Assembly: GCF_020523985.1 (NCBI RefSeq)
Contig: NZ_JAIVKM010000001.1
Coordinates: 496,001 to 560,000, forward strand
Length of the DNA: 64,000 bases
Direction: 5' to 3'
Source of the DNA: Mangrovibacter yixingensis
GTDB lineage: Bacteria > Pseudomonadota > Gammaproteobacteria > Enterobacterales > Enterobacteriaceae
The translations under genes were made by a program, and so were the position numbers. Every line of letters begins with the position of its first letter. Position 1 is the first letter of the stretch. Under the pieces are notes generated by a model. It saw only the letters and a list, made by a program, of their open reading frames with translations, did not search any database and was not told where the DNA came from. Of the stretch, positions 1 to 9,307 are shown in pieces.

Positions 1-316
1 TCCCCACCGCTTCGCTTTAGGTTTCGCAGAAGCGCCGCGTGGCGATGATATTCACTGGAGTATGACTGGCGATAACCAGAAATTATATCGCTGGCGTTGC
101 CGTGCGGCGACTTACGCCAACTGGCCAACGCTGCGTTATATGCTGCGCGGTAATACCGTTTCTGATGCGCCGTTAATCATCGGCAGCCTTGACCCGTGCT
201 ACTCCTGTACGGACCGCATGACGGTAGTGGATGTGCGTAAACGTAAGAGCAAAGTAGTGCCATATAAAGAGCTCGAACGCTACAGCATTGAACGCAAAAA
301 CTCACCACTGAAATAA
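1..316 (+). CDS. hycE: Formate hydrogenlyase large subunit, hydrogenase-3 HycE (3' end only)
   Basis: This is the C-terminal 104 or so codons of the [NiFe]-hydrogenase-3 large subunit; the start lies before the window. The motif DPCYSCTDR holds the last two nickel-ligating cysteines. Family knowledge: HycI cuts the precursor after the Arg of this motif once Ni-Fe(CN)2CO is inserted, and here exactly 32 residues (MTVVDVRKRK... to SPLK) follow that Arg, as in E. coli HycE. It reduces protons to H2 as part of the membrane FHL complex at the cytoplasmic face. hycF follows 41 bp downstream in the same operon. The reading frame is open from base 2. HyfG of hydrogenase-4 is the only close alternative, and the hycFGHI neighbours argue against it. 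Confidence 0.95.
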   Translation, partial: PHRFALGFAEAPRGDDIHWSMTGDNQKLYRWRCRAATYANWPTLRYMLRGNTVSDAPLIIGSLDPCYSCTDRMTVVDVRKRKSKVVPYKELERYSIERKNSPLK

Positions 317-357
317 CGTCTTTGGCGCCCGTTTATAGCGGGCGCAGAGGAGCAATG

Positions 358-900
358 ATGTTTACGTTTATCAAAAAAGCATTGAAGACCGGGGTGGTGA
401 CACAAAGCTACCCACTCAGCCCGATTGAGGTTGATAAAAATTTCCGGGGTAAGCCACAACATAACCCCCAGCAATGCATTGGCTGTGCAGCCTGCATCAA
501 TGCCTGCCCGTCTAACGCATTGAGTGTGGAAACTGACCTGGCAACTGACCAGCAAGCCTGGCAGTTTAACCTTGGGCGCTGCATCTTTTGTGGCCGCTGC
601 GAGGAAGTTTGCCCAACGGCCGCGATTAAACTCTCCCAGGAGTACGAACTGGCTGTCTGGCGTAAAGAGGATTTCCTTCAGCAGGCGCGTTTTGACCTGT
701 GCCATTGCCGGGAGTGCGGCAAACCTTTTGCGGTACAAAAAGAGATTGATTACGCCATCGCCCTGTTAGCCCACGAGGGCGACCCGCGTGCGGAATCTCG
801 CCGGGAAAGTTTTGAAACCTGCCCGGATTGCAAGCGTCAACAGTGCCTTGCGCCGTCAGATAAAATTGATTTCAGCCGCCAGATGAAGGAGGCCAGTTGA
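358..900 (+). CDS. hycF: Formate hydrogenlyase iron-sulfur subunit HycF
   Basis: 180-residue ferredoxin-like subunit with two [4Fe-4S] clusters, carrying electrons between formate dehydrogenase and the hydrogenase. The motifs [12 protein letters not shown] (near residue 38) and [12 protein letters not shown] (near residue 75) are intact. Four more cysteines (CHCREC, CPDC) lie in the C-terminal third, as in E. coli HycF. Two ATGs stand side by side at 355 and 358. The Shine-Dalgarno AGGAG (348-352) is only 2 nt from the first but 5 nt from the second, so 358 is chosen, which also gives the E. coli length. It overlaps hycG by one base (TGATG). Confidence 0.95.
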   Translation: MFTFIKKALKTGVVTQSYPLSPIEVDKNFRGKPQHNPQQCIGCAACINACPSNALSVETDLATDQQAWQFNLGRCIFCGRCEEVCPTAAIKLSQEYELAVWRKEDFLQQARFDLCHCRECGKPFAVQKEIDYAIALLAHEGDPRAESRRESFETCPDCKRQQCLAPSDKIDFSRQMKEAS

Positions 901-1664
901 TGAGCAACCTGTTAGGGCCACGTGACGCCAATGGGATTCCGGTTCCGATGACAGTGGATGAATCCATTGCGCAGATGAAAACGTCATTGCTGAAAAAAAT
1001 CAAACGTTCAGCCTATGTTTACCGGGTGGATTGCGGCGGTTGCAACGGCTGTGAAATTGAAATCTTCGCCTCTATTTCTCCGCTGTTCGACGCTGAACGC
1101 TTCGGGATTAAAGTGGTGCCTTCGCCACGCCACGCCGACATTCTGTTATTTACCGGTGCGGTAACCCGCGCCATGCGCTCACCGGCGCTGCGGGCCTGGG
1201 AATCAGCCCCGGACCCGAAAATTTGTATTTCTTATGGTGCCTGTGGCAACAGTGGCGGCATTTTCCATGACCTGTATTGCGTCTGGGGCGGTACTGACAA
1301 AATAGTACCGGTTGATGTCTATATTCCAGGGTGCCCTCCGACACCCGCCGCCACGCTGTATGGCTTCGCCATGGCCTTAGGGCTTCTTGAGCAGAAAATT
1401 CATGCCCGGTTGCCGGGCGAAGTGGATAACCAGCCTGCGCAGTTATTACACCCGGATATGGTTCAGCCGTTGCGCGTGCGTATTGAGCGTGAAGCTCGTC
1501 GCCTGGCAGGCTATCGCTATGGCCGCCAGATTGCCAATGATTACCTGCGTATGCTGGCACAGGGCGAAGATAAAGTGGGGAGCTGGCTGTCGAGTGAAAA
1601 TGATCCGCGCCTGAGTGAAATTGTTGGCAATCTGCAAAATTTGGTGGCCGGGGAGCGTGTCTGA
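900..1664 (+). CDS. hycG: Formate hydrogenlyase small subunit, hydrogenase-3 HycG
   Basis: 254-residue small subunit of hydrogenase-3, the partner of HycE. It holds the proximal [4Fe-4S] cluster through CGGCNGC (near residues 42-48), GACGNSGG and the GCPP motif. It has no Tat signal peptide, which fits a cytoplasm-facing group 4 hydrogenase. The ATG at 900 overlaps the hycF stop and gives the E. coli length; the TTG at 897 would add one residue and is not needed. Its stop overlaps the hycH start in the form TGATG, so hycFGH are translationally coupled. Confidence 0.95.
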   Translation: MSNLLGPRDANGIPVPMTVDESIAQMKTSLLKKIKRSAYVYRVDCGGCNGCEIEIFASISPLFDAERFGIKVVPSPRHADILLFTGAVTRAMRSPALRAWESAPDPKICISYGACGNSGGIFHDLYCVWGGTDKIVPVDVYIPGCPPTPAATLYGFAMALGLLEQKIHARLPGEVDNQPAQLLHPDMVQPLRVRIEREARRLAGYRYGRQIANDYLRMLAQGEDKVGSWLSSENDPRLSEIVGNLQNLVAGERV

Positions 1665-2074
1665 TGAGTGAAACCGTGGTGTTCAGCCAGTTGAGCCGCA
1701 AATTTGTCGATGAAAATGACAACACGCCCGCAGATGCCCAACAAGTGGTGTATTACAGCCTGGCGATTGGTCACCATTTGGGGGTGATTGACTGCCTGAA
1801 AGCCACGTTAACTTGCCCTTATCCGGCTTACCAGGCATGGGTGGCGACACTCGAAGCGGGTAGCCAGGCGCGGCGTAAGATGGAAGGTGTGCCGCGTTAC
1901 GGTGAAATCGTCATCGACAGTACCCATGTCGATATGCTGGCTTACGCGTTTGACAACGCCCGCAGCCAGCAAACGGCGGAGCAACAAAGCTGGAGTGAGC
2001 AAATGCTGGCAATGTTGCAGGCTATTCACCAGGAGCCGGCGGTGTACCTGATGGTCAGGAGACAATATGACTGA
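1664..2074 (+). CDS. hycH: Formate hydrogenlyase maturation protein HycH
   Basis: 136 residues, the same length as E. coli HycH. Family knowledge: HycH is needed to assemble active FHL but is not part of the final complex; its exact biochemical step is unclear. The sequence is soluble, without signal peptide, membrane segment or cysteine cluster. The start overlaps hycG and the last 8 bases overlap hycI, typical of the 3' end of hyc operons. The identification rests on sequence resemblance and position, not on a diagnostic catalytic motif. Confidence 0.93.
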   Translation: MSETVVFSQLSRKFVDENDNTPADAQQVVYYSLAIGHHLGVIDCLKATLTCPYPAYQAWVATLEAGSQARRKMEGVPRYGEIVIDSTHVDMLAYAFDNARSQQTAEQQSWSEQMLAMLQAIHQEPAVYLMVRRQYD

Positions 2075-2534
2075 TGTTTTGTTGTGTGTTGGCAACAGCA
2101 TGATGGGCGATGACGGTGCCGGTCCATTGCTGGCCGAGCGTTTTCGGGCCGCAGCCCAGGGGGACTGGGTGCTGATAGATGGCGGTAGTGCGCCGGAAAA
2201 TGACGTCGTGGCGATTCGGGAATTGCACCCAGACCGCCTGCTACTGGTTGATGCAACAGAAATGGGGCTCAACCCCGGTGAGATTCGGGTTATCAACCCG
2301 GACGATATTGCTGAAATGTTCATGATGACCACTCATAACATGCCCCTGAACTATTTGGTTGACCAAATCAAAGAGGATGTGGGCGAGGTGATTTTCCTTG
2401 GCATTCAGCCAGATATTGTCGGTTTTTATTACCCCATGACTGCACCAGTGATTGCTGCTGTGGATGAGGTTTATGCCCGGCTTGCCACTTGGGAAGGGCA
2501 GGGCGGCTTTGCTTTACTGGAACCAGACTGCTGA
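2067..2534 (+). CDS. hycI: Hydrogenase-3 maturation endopeptidase HycI
   Basis: 155-residue M52-family protease that removes the C-terminal extension of the HycE precursor after nickel insertion. The N-terminal pattern GNSMMGDDGAGP matches the GN-x-L/M-x-GDDG-x-G signature and supplies the first nickel-sensing Asp. Further conserved residues are the Asp of VDATEMG (near 62) and the His of TTHNMP (near 90). This is the last gene of the hyc operon, followed 24 bp later by a strong hairpin with a T-run. Its substrate is the hycE product at the left edge of the window. Confidence 0.95.
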   Translation: MTDVLLCVGNSMMGDDGAGPLLAERFRAAAQGDWVLIDGGSAPENDVVAIRELHPDRLLLVDATEMGLNPGEIRVINPDDIAEMFMMTTHNMPLNYLVDQIKEDVGEVIFLGIQPDIVGFYYPMTAPVIAAVDEVYARLATWEGQGGFALLEPDC

Positions 2535-2558
2535 TTTTTTAGCTGTCAGTATGTTGTC

Positions 2559-2595
2559 AAATGTCATCGTCACTTGTGTCGATGACATTTTTTTT
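2559..2595 (+). terminator. Rho-independent terminator after hycI
   Basis: An 11-bp perfect stem, AAATGTCATCG (2559-2569) with CGATGACATTT (2580-2590), encloses a 10-nt loop and runs into eight Ts. It closes the hyc operon and insulates the separate hydN promoter 50 bp downstream. Confidence 0.85.
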
Positions 2596-2641
2596 GGTTT
2601 AAATAGAAAATTAAAATGTTTAAAAACAATTAGTTAATAGT

Positions 2642-2657
2642 TGGCATGAAACATGCT
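2642..2657 (+). promoter_or_regulatory. Sigma-54 type promoter of the hydN-fdhF-hypF-nixA operon
   Basis: TGGCATGAAACATGCT (2642-2657) has the invariant GG (2643-2644) and GC (2655-2656) separated by 10 bp, the -24/-12 signature of RpoN promoters. It lies 40 bp upstream of the hydN ATG. Established knowledge: hydN-hypF in E. coli is an FhlA/RpoN-dependent formate regulon operon. The FhlA binding site itself was not pinned down here. Confidence 0.75.
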
Positions 2658-2696
2658 TAATAAGCGCGGAAACCACTATTACTGCTGGAGAAGTAG

Positions 2697-3242
2697 ATGA
2701 ACCGTTTCATCCTTGCTGATGCGAGCAAATGTATCGGGTGTCGCACATGTGAAGTGGCATGTGTGGTGTCTCACCAGGAAAACCAGGATTGCGCTGCGCT
2801 TACGCCACAAAGTTTTCAACCACGCATTCACGTTATTAAAGGCATCAATATTTCCACCGCGACCATGTGCCGCCAGTGTGAAGATGCCCCCTGTGCCAAT
2901 GTTTGCCCGAATGGTGCCATCAGCCGCGATAAAGGTTTTGTTCATGTTATGCAGGAACGCTGCATTGGTTGTAAAACCTGTGTGGTTGCCTGCCCATACG
3001 GCGCGATGGATGTTGTCGTGAAACCGGTCGTGCGTAACAGCGGTGCCGGGCTGAATATTCAGGCGGAAAAAGCAGAAGCGCACAAATGTGACCTGTGCTT
3101 TCACCGTGAAAATGGCCCCGCCTGTGTTGAGGCCTGCCCGACCAACGCGATTGTCTGCGTCGACAGAAATAAGCTGGAGTCAATGAGTGCGGAAAAACGT
3201 CGCCGTGCTGCTCTGGATACCACCACATCGCTGATGTTTTAA
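2697..3242 (+). CDS. hydN: Electron-transport ferredoxin HydN
   Basis: 181-residue polyferredoxin (E. coli HydN is 175), proposed to carry electrons from formate dehydrogenase H. Four cysteine clusters are visible: CIGCRTCEVAC (near 12), CRQCEDAPCANVCP (near 60), CIGCKTCVVACP (near 90) and CDLCFHRENGPACVEACP (near 130), enough for four [4Fe-4S] centres. It is the first gene behind a sigma-54-type promoter and is followed 37 bp later by fdhF, its expected redox partner. In E. coli hydN is followed directly by hypF, so the intervening fdhF is a local difference. Confidence 0.93.
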   Translation: MNRFILADASKCIGCRTCEVACVVSHQENQDCAALTPQSFQPRIHVIKGINISTATMCRQCEDAPCANVCPNGAISRDKGFVHVMQERCIGCKTCVVACPYGAMDVVVKPVVRNSGAGLNIQAEKAEAHKCDLCFHRENGPACVEACPTNAIVCVDRNKLESMSAEKRRRAALDTTTSLMF

Positions 3243-3279
3243 CCTCAGTGACTTTCAACTTTTAACAGGTCTGTTATAG

Positions 3280-5427
3280 ATGAAAAAAATCACCAGTGTT
3301 TGCCCCTATTGTGGCGCAGGCTGCAAACTGAAACTCGTTGTTGAAAACAACAAAATTATCCGTGCTGAAGCGGCCGATGGGAAAACCAACCAAAGCGAAT
3401 TGTGCCTGAAAGGCTATTATGGCTGGGACTTCCTGAACGATACCAAACTGCTGACGCCACGCCTTCAGCAGCCGATGATCCGCTATGAAAAAGGCGGCAA
3501 ACTTCAGCCCGTTTCTTGGGAAGAAGCCATTAGCTACACCGCAAAACGGTTGAGCGACATCAAAGCTAAATATGGCCCGCGTTCAATTATGACCACCGGC
3601 TCTTCTCGTGGTACGGGTAACGAAACTAACTTTGTAATGCAGAAGTTCGCCCGTGCTGTTCTCAATACCAATAATGTCGATTGCTGTGCGCGTGTATGCC
3701 ATGGCCCGTCAGTTGCTGGCTTACAAGCGGCATTAGGTAATGGGGCAATGAGTAACTCCATTGGTGACATTGAAAATTCCCGTTGCCTGCTGGTCATTGG
3801 TTACAACTGTGCGGATTCGCACCCCATCGTGGCGCGCCGGGTAATTAAAGCCAAAGAAAATGGCGCAAAAATTATTGTTTGCGACCCGCGCCGTATCGAA
3901 ACCGCTCGTATTGCCGACCAGCATCTGCAAATTAAAAACGGCTGCAACATGGCACTGGTGAATGCCTTTGCTTATGTCTTGTTGGAAGAAAACCTCTACG
4001 ACAAAGAGTATGTCGCGAAATACACCGAAGGTCTGGATGCTTACCGCGAAGTGGTGAAAGACTACGCGCCGGAAGCAGTTGAACACCTGACCGGGGTTAG
4101 CGCGCAACAAATTCGCCAGGCAATGCGCACTTATGCTGCCGCACCTTCTGCCACCATTATGTGGGGCATGGGCGTTACGCAATTTGGCCAGGCTGTTGAT
4201 GTGGTTAAAGGCCTTGCAAGTCTTGCACTGCTGACAGGCAACCTGGGCCGCGAGAATGTTGGGGTTGGCCCGGTTCGTGGTCAGAACAACGTGCAGGGTG
4301 CTTGTGATATGGGCGTTCTGCCTAACCAATTCCCTGGCTACCAGAATGTCACCGATGCTGATGTGCGTGCCAAGTTTGCCAAAGCCTGGAATATTGACCC
4401 GGCAATCATGGATGACAAAGTCGGTACTCGTATTACCGAAGTTCCACACCTGGCGCTGGAAGGGAAAATCAAAGCTTACTACATTATGGGCGAAGACCCG
4501 CTGCAAACCGAAGCGGACCTGGGCCTGGTGCGTAAAGGGTTTGAAGCGCTCGATTTTGTTGTCGTGCAGGATATCTTCCTGACCAAAACTGCGGAAGTGG
4601 CTGATGTGCTGCTGCCTGCAACGTCATGGGGCGAGCACGGTGGTGTCTTCACTTGTGCGGATCGTGGTTTCCAGCGTTTTGAAAAAGCCATTGAACCGCA
4701 GTACAACGTGAAACGTGACTGGGAAATTATCAGCCTGCTTGCGACAGCAATGGGTTACCCCATGCACTACGAAAACAACCAGGAAATTTGGGACGAGTTG
4801 CGTGAGTTGTGCCCGCTGTTCTATGGCGCAACTTACGAAAAAATGGGTGACATGGGGCACGTACAGTGGCCGTGCACAACGCTTGACCACCCAGGCACCC
4901 AGTATCTGTACAAAGATAATAAGTTCGATACTGATACCGGCAAAGGTAAGTTGTTTGCTGCACAGTGGCGCGCACCGGCTGAAGTGCCAGATAACGACTA
5001 CCCGTTGGTATTGTGTACTGTGCGTGAAGTGGGCCATTACTCTTGCCGTTCTATGACCGGTAACTGTGCGGCACTGCAAACGCTGGCGGATGAACCGGGC
5101 TTTGTACAAATCAACCCGGAAGATGCGCAGCGTCTTGGTGTGAAAGACCAGCAACTGGTTTGGGTGGCTTCCCGCCGTGGGAAAGTTATCAGCCGCGCTA
5201 ATATCAACGAACGTATCAATACGGGTGCCGTGTACATGACCTACCAGTGGTGGATTGGCGCATGTAACGAACTGACTCAGGACAACCTGGATCCTATCTC
5301 CAAGACACCGGAAACCAAATATTGTGCGGTTAACGTGACGGCGATTGAAGACCAGCGCTGGGCAGAAAACTATGCACAAACTACTTACAACGATATGAAA
5401 GCACGCCTGCGCGAAGCTATCGCATAA
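3280..5427 (+). CDS. fdhF: Formate dehydrogenase H, selenium-free (cysteine) form
   Basis: 715-residue molybdopterin oxidoreductase that oxidises formate to CO2 for FHL; its E. coli counterpart has the same length. The N-terminal [4Fe-4S] ligands C8, C11, C15 and C42 are present. At position 140, where E. coli FdhF has selenocysteine encoded by TGA, the codon is TGC (3697-3699), giving [10 protein letters not shown] with the catalytic His141 retained. The enzyme should therefore be made without SelB or a SECIS element. Selenium-free FdhF proteins tied to FHL are known in other enterobacteria such as Pectobacterium. It sits between hydN and hypF in one operon. A lower turnover than the Sec enzyme is expected from chemistry, but that is inference. 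Confidence 0.93.
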   Translation: MKKITSVCPYCGAGCKLKLVVENNKIIRAEAADGKTNQSELCLKGYYGWDFLNDTKLLTPRLQQPMIRYEKGGKLQPVSWEEAISYTAKRLSDIKAKYGPRSIMTTGSSRGTGNETNFVMQKFARAVLNTNNVDCCARVCHGPSVAGLQAALGNGAMSNSIGDIENSRCLLVIGYNCADSHPIVARRVIKAKENGAKIIVCDPRRIETARIADQHLQIKNGCNMALVNAFAYVLLEENLYDKEYVAKYTEGLDAYREVVKDYAPEAVEHLTGVSAQQIRQAMRTYAAAPSATIMWGMGVTQFGQAVDVVKGLASLALLTGNLGRENVGVGPVRGQNNVQGACDMGVLPNQFPGYQNVTDADVRAKFAKAWNIDPAIMDDKVGTRITEVPHLALEGKIKAYYIMGEDPLQTEADLGLVRKGFEALDFVVVQDIFLTKTAEVADVLLPATSWGEHGGVFTCADRGFQRFEKAIEPQYNVKRDWEIISLLATAMGYPMHYENNQEIWDELRELCPLFYGATYEKMGDMGHVQWPCTTLDHPGTQYLYKDNKFDTDTGKGKLFAAQWRAPAEVPDNDYPLVLCTVREVGHYSCRSMTGNCAALQTLADEPGFVQINPEDAQRLGVKDQQLVWVASRRGKVISRANINERINTGAVYMTYQWWIGACNELTQDNLDPISKTPETKYCAVNVTAIEDQRWAENYAQTTYNDMKARLREAIA

Positions 5428-5437
5428 GGCTGAAAAC

Positions 5438-5462
5438 GCGCTGCGGGCATGGCTCGCAGCGC
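5438..5462 (+). repeat. Intercistronic hairpin between fdhF and hypF
   Basis: GCGCTGCG (5438-5445) and CGCAGCGC (5455-5462) form a perfect 8-bp GC-rich stem with a 9-nt loop. There is no T-run, so it is more likely an mRNA-stability or partial attenuation element than a full terminator. It would separate high fdhF expression from lower hypF expression, which has a weak ribosome binding site (AAGAAG directly before the ATG). Confidence 0.55.
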
Positions 5463-5473
5463 ATGATAAGAAG

Positions 5474-7705
5474 ATGAGCGATAACGGTATTTGCTTACGC
5501 ATTCGCGGTAAAGTTCAGGGTGTTGGGTTCCGTCCCTTTGTCTGGCAACTGGCGCAACGTTTGAATCTGGCTGGCGATGTCTGTAATGACAGCGCTGGTG
5601 TGCTGGTGCGCCTGTATGGCGACAGCCACGGGTTTGTTGAGGGATTACAGAGCCATTGCCCTCCGTTGGCGCGAATTGACAGTATTGACCCGTTCCCTTT
5701 CCATTGGGCTGCACAACCCCAAGGGTTTGCCATTCGCCAGAGCGAAACACAGGGCGCAATGGTGACGCAAATAGCACCCGATGCGGCAACCTGCCCGGAA
5801 TGCCTTGCTGAAATGAATAACCCGCTTGAACGCCGTTATCGCTATCCTTTTATCAACTGCACACACTGTGGCCCGCGCCTCACGATTATCCGGGCGATGC
5901 CTTATGACCGGCCAAATACCGTGATGGCGGCATTCCCGCTTTGCCCCGCTTGTGAAAGCGAGTACCAAAACCCGGCTGACCGGCGCTTCCACGCCCAACC
6001 TGTCGCCTGCCCGGAATGTGGCCCTCAGTTATCCTGGCTGCATAGCGGTGAACCTGAACAGGCCGGGGAGAACGCATTGCAACGGGCGATTGCCTGTTTA
6101 TTGCGTGGTGAGATTGTGGCGATTAAAAGCCTGGGTGGGTTTCACCTGGCTTGTGATGCAACCAGCCAGCAGGCGGTGATGCGCCTGCGCCAGCGTAAAC
6201 AGCGGCCAGGTAAGCCTCTGGCGGTAATGCTGCCAGATGCCGCATCACTGAGCGCCAGTGCGCAGGAACTGTTGTTAACCCCCGCAGCACCTGTTGTGCT
6301 GGTAGATAAAACCCAGGTTAACCATCTGTGTTCCGCCATCGCGCCGGGGTTGAACGAAGTTGGGGTTATGGTGCCATCCAACCCCATTCAGCATTTATTG
6401 ATGCAGGGCGTGAACCGCCCACTGGTGATGACATCCGGCAACCTGAGCGGTAAGCCGCCAGTGCTGAGTAATGAAGACGCCTGTCGCGATTTGGCAGGTA
6501 TCGCCGATGGTTTTCTGCTGCATAACCGCGACATCCTGCAACGCATGGATGATTCGGTAGTCGCTGCCGATGGGGCGATGCTGCGCCGGGCTCGGGGATT
6601 TGTCCCGGATGCTTTCGTGCTCCCACCTGGATTTGCACCAGTGGAACCGCTGGCAAGCCTGGGGGGCGACCTTAAAAATACGTTCTGCCTGGTGCGTGGT
6701 AACCAGGGTGTTCTCAGCCAGCACCTGGGCGATTTACATGATCCCCTGGTGGAGAAACAGTGGTGGCAGGCCTGGCATGTGATGTGCGAAGTCTATGGCT
6801 TTAAACCCCGGCATATCGTTGCCGATGCGCATACAGGTTACCGTGCTTATTCCCTCGCTTGTGAAATGGGCCTGCCGGTACAGACGGTGCTGCACCACCA
6901 CGCGCACCTGGCGGCTTGCATGGGGGAGTATGGCTTGCCAGCGGATACCAAACCTGTGATAGGGCTTAGCCTGGATGGTATTGGTATGGGCAGTAATAGT
7001 GCGTTGTGGGGCGGTGAGTGTCTGCTGGTGGACTACCGCCAGTGCCAGCACCTGGGCGGGTTGCCGCCTGTTGCATTGCCCGGCGGTGACCTGGCCGCAC
7101 GTCAACCCTGGCGTAATTTTCTCGCGCATTGCCTGGCTTTTGTTCCCGGTTGGCAGCGCTACCCGCAATGTGCCAGTTTACTGGCTCACCCCTGGCCGGT
7201 GCTGGAGAAGGCCATTGGCCGGGGAATTAACTCGCCGCTGGCCTCTTCTGCCGGGCGGTTATTCGATGCAGTAGCCGCTGCACTGGGTTGTGTGGCAGAC
7301 CAGCAAACCTGGGAAGGGGAAGCAGCTTGTCGCCTTGAGGCGCTGGCTATGCAGTGTTCAGGCTTGCGGCACAGCATTTCCTTACCCGTGGAGAATAACA
7401 CGCTGGGGCTGGCTGCTTTCTGGCCCGCTTTTCTGGCGCTGGATGCAACCATGGCAGAAAAAGCCTGGGTGTTTCATGATGCTCTGGCTCAGGGCTTTGC
7501 CCAACTGGCACTGCAACATGCCCGGGCGCAAAACATTTCTACTATCGCCTGTGCTGGCGGTGTTTTTCATAACCAGCTTTTTCGCCAGCGCCTGCAATAC
7601 TGGCTTGGCGATTACCATGTGCTGTTTCCCCATGCTCTTCCGGCAGGAGACGGCGCACTTTCATGGGGGCAGGCGCTGGTTGCGGCTGCCCGGTTGCAGG
7701 GATAA
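5474..7705 (+). CDS. hypF: Carbamoyltransferase HypF, hydrogenase maturation
   Basis: 743 residues. HypF turns carbamoyl phosphate plus ATP into a thiocarbamate on HypE, the source of the CN ligands of [NiFe] hydrogenases. Domains in order: acylphosphatase-like ([11 protein letters not shown] near residue 12), two zinc-finger CxxC pairs (CPECLAE...CTHCGPR and CPACESE...CPECGP, roughly 109-185), a YrdC-like domain (about 200-375) and a Kae1-like carbamoyl-transfer domain with the metal-binding HHHAHLA near 475 and CAGGVFHN near 695. It is the third gene of the operon and serves the hydrogenase encoded just upstream. The remaining hyp genes are not in the window. Confidence 0.96.
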   Translation: MSDNGICLRIRGKVQGVGFRPFVWQLAQRLNLAGDVCNDSAGVLVRLYGDSHGFVEGLQSHCPPLARIDSIDPFPFHWAAQPQGFAIRQSETQGAMVTQIAPDAATCPECLAEMNNPLERRYRYPFINCTHCGPRLTIIRAMPYDRPNTVMAAFPLCPACESEYQNPADRRFHAQPVACPECGPQLSWLHSGEPEQAGENALQRAIACLLRGEIVAIKSLGGFHLACDATSQQAVMRLRQRKQRPGKPLAVMLPDAASLSASAQELLLTPAAPVVLVDKTQVNHLCSAIAPGLNEVGVMVPSNPIQHLLMQGVNRPLVMTSGNLSGKPPVLSNEDACRDLAGIADGFLLHNRDILQRMDDSVVAADGAMLRRARGFVPDAFVLPPGFAPVEPLASLGGDLKNTFCLVRGNQGVLSQHLGDLHDPLVEKQWWQAWHVMCEVYGFKPRHIVADAHTGYRAYSLACEMGLPVQTVLHHHAHLAACMGEYGLPADTKPVIGLSLDGIGMGSNSALWGGECLLVDYRQCQHLGGLPPVALPGGDLAARQPWRNFLAHCLAFVPGWQRYPQCASLLAHPWPVLEKAIGRGINSPLASSAGRLFDAVAAALGCVADQQTWEGEAACRLEALAMQCSGLRHSISLPVENNTLGLAAFWPAFLALDATMAEKAWVFHDALAQGFAQLALQHARAQNISTIACAGGVFHNQLFRQRLQYWLGDYHVLFPHALPAGDGALSWGQALVAAARLQG

Positions 7706-7718
7706 CCAGGAACCTATT

Positions 7719-8744
7719 ATGTTGTCGAAAATGTCTCATCTGGATGGGCGATCCGTATCACTGATCAGTGCTTTATTGTTGGCAAATATAGGTGCGTGGT
7801 GCTGGGCGTTTATCGCTTTCAGCCACAGCCCGGCGCTGATGGCCGCCAGTTTGTTGGCCTGGTGTTATGGCTTACGCCATGCTGTCGATGCCGACCATAT
7901 TGCTGCTATCGACACGGTTACTCGCAAAATGATGCAGCAAGGGAAGCGTCCACTTGGTGTGGGTGCCTGGTTTTCGCTGGGGCACTCCAGTATTGTGGTT
8001 CTTGCCACAATTACTATTGCGGCCACAGCGGCAGCTTTTCAGCATAAAATGGACTGGTTCCATGAAACCGGTAGTGTGATTGGTACAACGGTTTCTGCCG
8101 TGTTTTTGCTGGCTATGGCGCTGGTAAACCTGGTTATTTTACGTGGGATTTGGCACGCATTTGGCCGGTTGAAACGCGGTGAACCTGTAAACAACGCCGT
8201 GGACGATGCAATTGGCGGCGGCATGATGAGCTGGTTATTTAAACGGACATTCCGGTTAATTTCCCATAGCTGGCAGATGTATCTTGTTGGCTTCTTGTTT
8301 GGCCTGGGCTTTGATACCGCAACGGAAATTGGCGTACTGGGTATCTCGGCGGCATCGGCTTCCAACGGCATTTCTATTTGGTCAATTCTGGTATTTCCTG
8401 CGTTATTTGCCAGCGGTATGGCATTGATTGATACCCTGGATAATTTTGTGATGGTGGGTGCCTATGGTTGGGCATTCAACAAACCGCAACGTAAGCTCTA
8501 TTACAACATGACGATTACTGGTACCTCTGTGGTTGTGGCACTGTTTATTGGTGGTATGGAAGCGCTGGGTCTGGTGATGGAAAAACTGGATTTACAGGGC
8601 GGTTTCTGGAATATCGTGAGTTTACTCAATGATAATTTAGGCAATGCGGGTTTTGTCGTTGTTGGATTATTTATTTTCTGTTGGTTGGTATCGATGCTGA
8701 ATTACCGCTGGAAGGGGTACGATGCATTATCTGTTCACCACTAA
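7719..8744 (+). CDS. nixA: NiCoT-family nickel (or cobalt) permease
   Basis: 341-residue integral membrane protein of the HoxN/NixA family. The signature HAVDADHIAAIDT (near residue 53) in helix 2 binds the metal; FSLGHSSIVV, LGFDTATEI and GMALIDTLD are the other family motifs. About eight membrane segments are apparent. The start at 7719 has AGGA 7 nt upstream; the ORF is open far upstream in this frame, overlapping hypF out of frame. Only 13 bp separate it from hypF, so it should share the FHL promoter, and nickel for hydrogenase is the likely job. Substrate preference (Ni versus Co) cannot be read from sequence, and the symbol is used in the family sense. Confidence 0.88.
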   Translation: MLSKMSHLDGRSVSLISALLLANIGAWCWAFIAFSHSPALMAASLLAWCYGLRHAVDADHIAAIDTVTRKMMQQGKRPLGVGAWFSLGHSSIVVLATITIAATAAAFQHKMDWFHETGSVIGTTVSAVFLLAMALVNLVILRGIWHAFGRLKRGEPVNNAVDDAIGGGMMSWLFKRTFRLISHSWQMYLVGFLFGLGFDTATEIGVLGISAASASNGISIWSILVFPALFASGMALIDTLDNFVMVGAYGWAFNKPQRKLYYNMTITGTSVVVALFIGGMEALGLVMEKLDLQGGFWNIVSLLNDNLGNAGFVVVGLFIFCWLVSMLNYRWKGYDALSVHH

Positions 8745-8762
8745 AGGTGGCCTGGTTTTTAA

Positions 8763-8797
8763 CTGAAATCACTAAATTGATTTTCCCGGTTTTGTTT
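8763..8797 (+). repeat. Partial copy of a dispersed double-hairpin repeat
   Basis: The segment matches the second-hairpin half of the repeats at 12125-12220 and 45301-45391. The core TAAATTGATTTTCC is identical to the 12 kb copy and is followed by CGGTTTTG instead of TGGTTTTT. The first hairpin is missing, so this is a truncated or decayed copy. Confidence 0.5.
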
Positions 8798-8831
8798 ACA
8801 TTGTTGGATAACCTCCGGGACTACCGGGCAA

Positions 8832-8862
8832 AAAAAGACCTGAAGTTACCAGGTCTTTTTTT
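8832..8862 (+). terminator. Rho-independent terminator after nixA
   Basis: AAAAAGACCTG (8832-8842) and CAGGTCTTTTT (8850-8860) form an 11-bp stem with a 7-nt loop and a T-run. It ends the hydN-fdhF-hypF-nixA transcript. Confidence 0.88.
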
Positions 8863-9062
8863 GTTTTCTGTTTTGTGCAATTAGTCTCAACAAATAAAGG
8901 TATTCCTGTATAAAAATAAGGGGATTATTCCTGTGGGGTAAAGTTTTGCGGATGTTGCGAATCTGTTGGCTGTGTGTTTCTGTTTTCTGCGATAAACCCC
9001 GATAATTACGCCAGGAAATTGTCTTAAATACGACAATGAAAGTGGAATGCAGGGTTTATACC

Positions 9063-9083
9063 CAAATAATAGCCTATTATTTG
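9063..9083. repeat. Perfect 21-bp palindrome
   Basis: CAAATAATAG, a central C, then CTATTATTTG: ten perfect base pairs around one base. It is AT-rich and has no T-run, so it looks more like an operator for a dimeric regulator, or a chance hairpin, than a terminator. It lies about 225 bp upstream of yneE. Confidence 0.5.
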
Positions 9084-9307
9084 CTATTCCGGTTTTACTG
9101 TTTTGTATTGTGTTGCTGGCCTCTGCGCATGGCAAAAATACCCACTTAATCCCCTTTTTTATACTCATGATTTCCTCTTTTAATGGGGTGTGCTGACATA
9201 AGTCGTTTACCTTTTTGGCTAGAGTTCACACTGCCCCTGTGCTAGCGTTGTTGGGCCTGCATACAATAAACGCGTTACGCGTTATCAATGACACAGACTG
9301 ACTGATT

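Larger units (their letters stand above)
8745..9307. other. Intergenic region nixA-yneE
   Basis: This 563-bp stretch holds a partial copy of a dispersed repeat (8763-8797), the nixA terminator (8832-8862), an inverted pair ATTGTC/GACAAT around 9020-9035, and a perfect 21-bp palindrome at 9063-9083. No convincing gene was found; an antisense frame at 8887-9168 has no ribosome binding site and resembles nothing I recognise. Confidence 0.6.

Noticed and set aside
3697-3740. SECIS-like element after codon 140 of fdhF
   Set aside because: The codon is TGC, not TGA, so no selenocysteine insertion signal is required; any remaining stem would be ancestral at most.
8887-9168. 93-codon minus-strand frame between nixA and yneE
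   Set aside because: No ribosome binding site, no family resemblance, and it spans the palindromes of the intergenic region.
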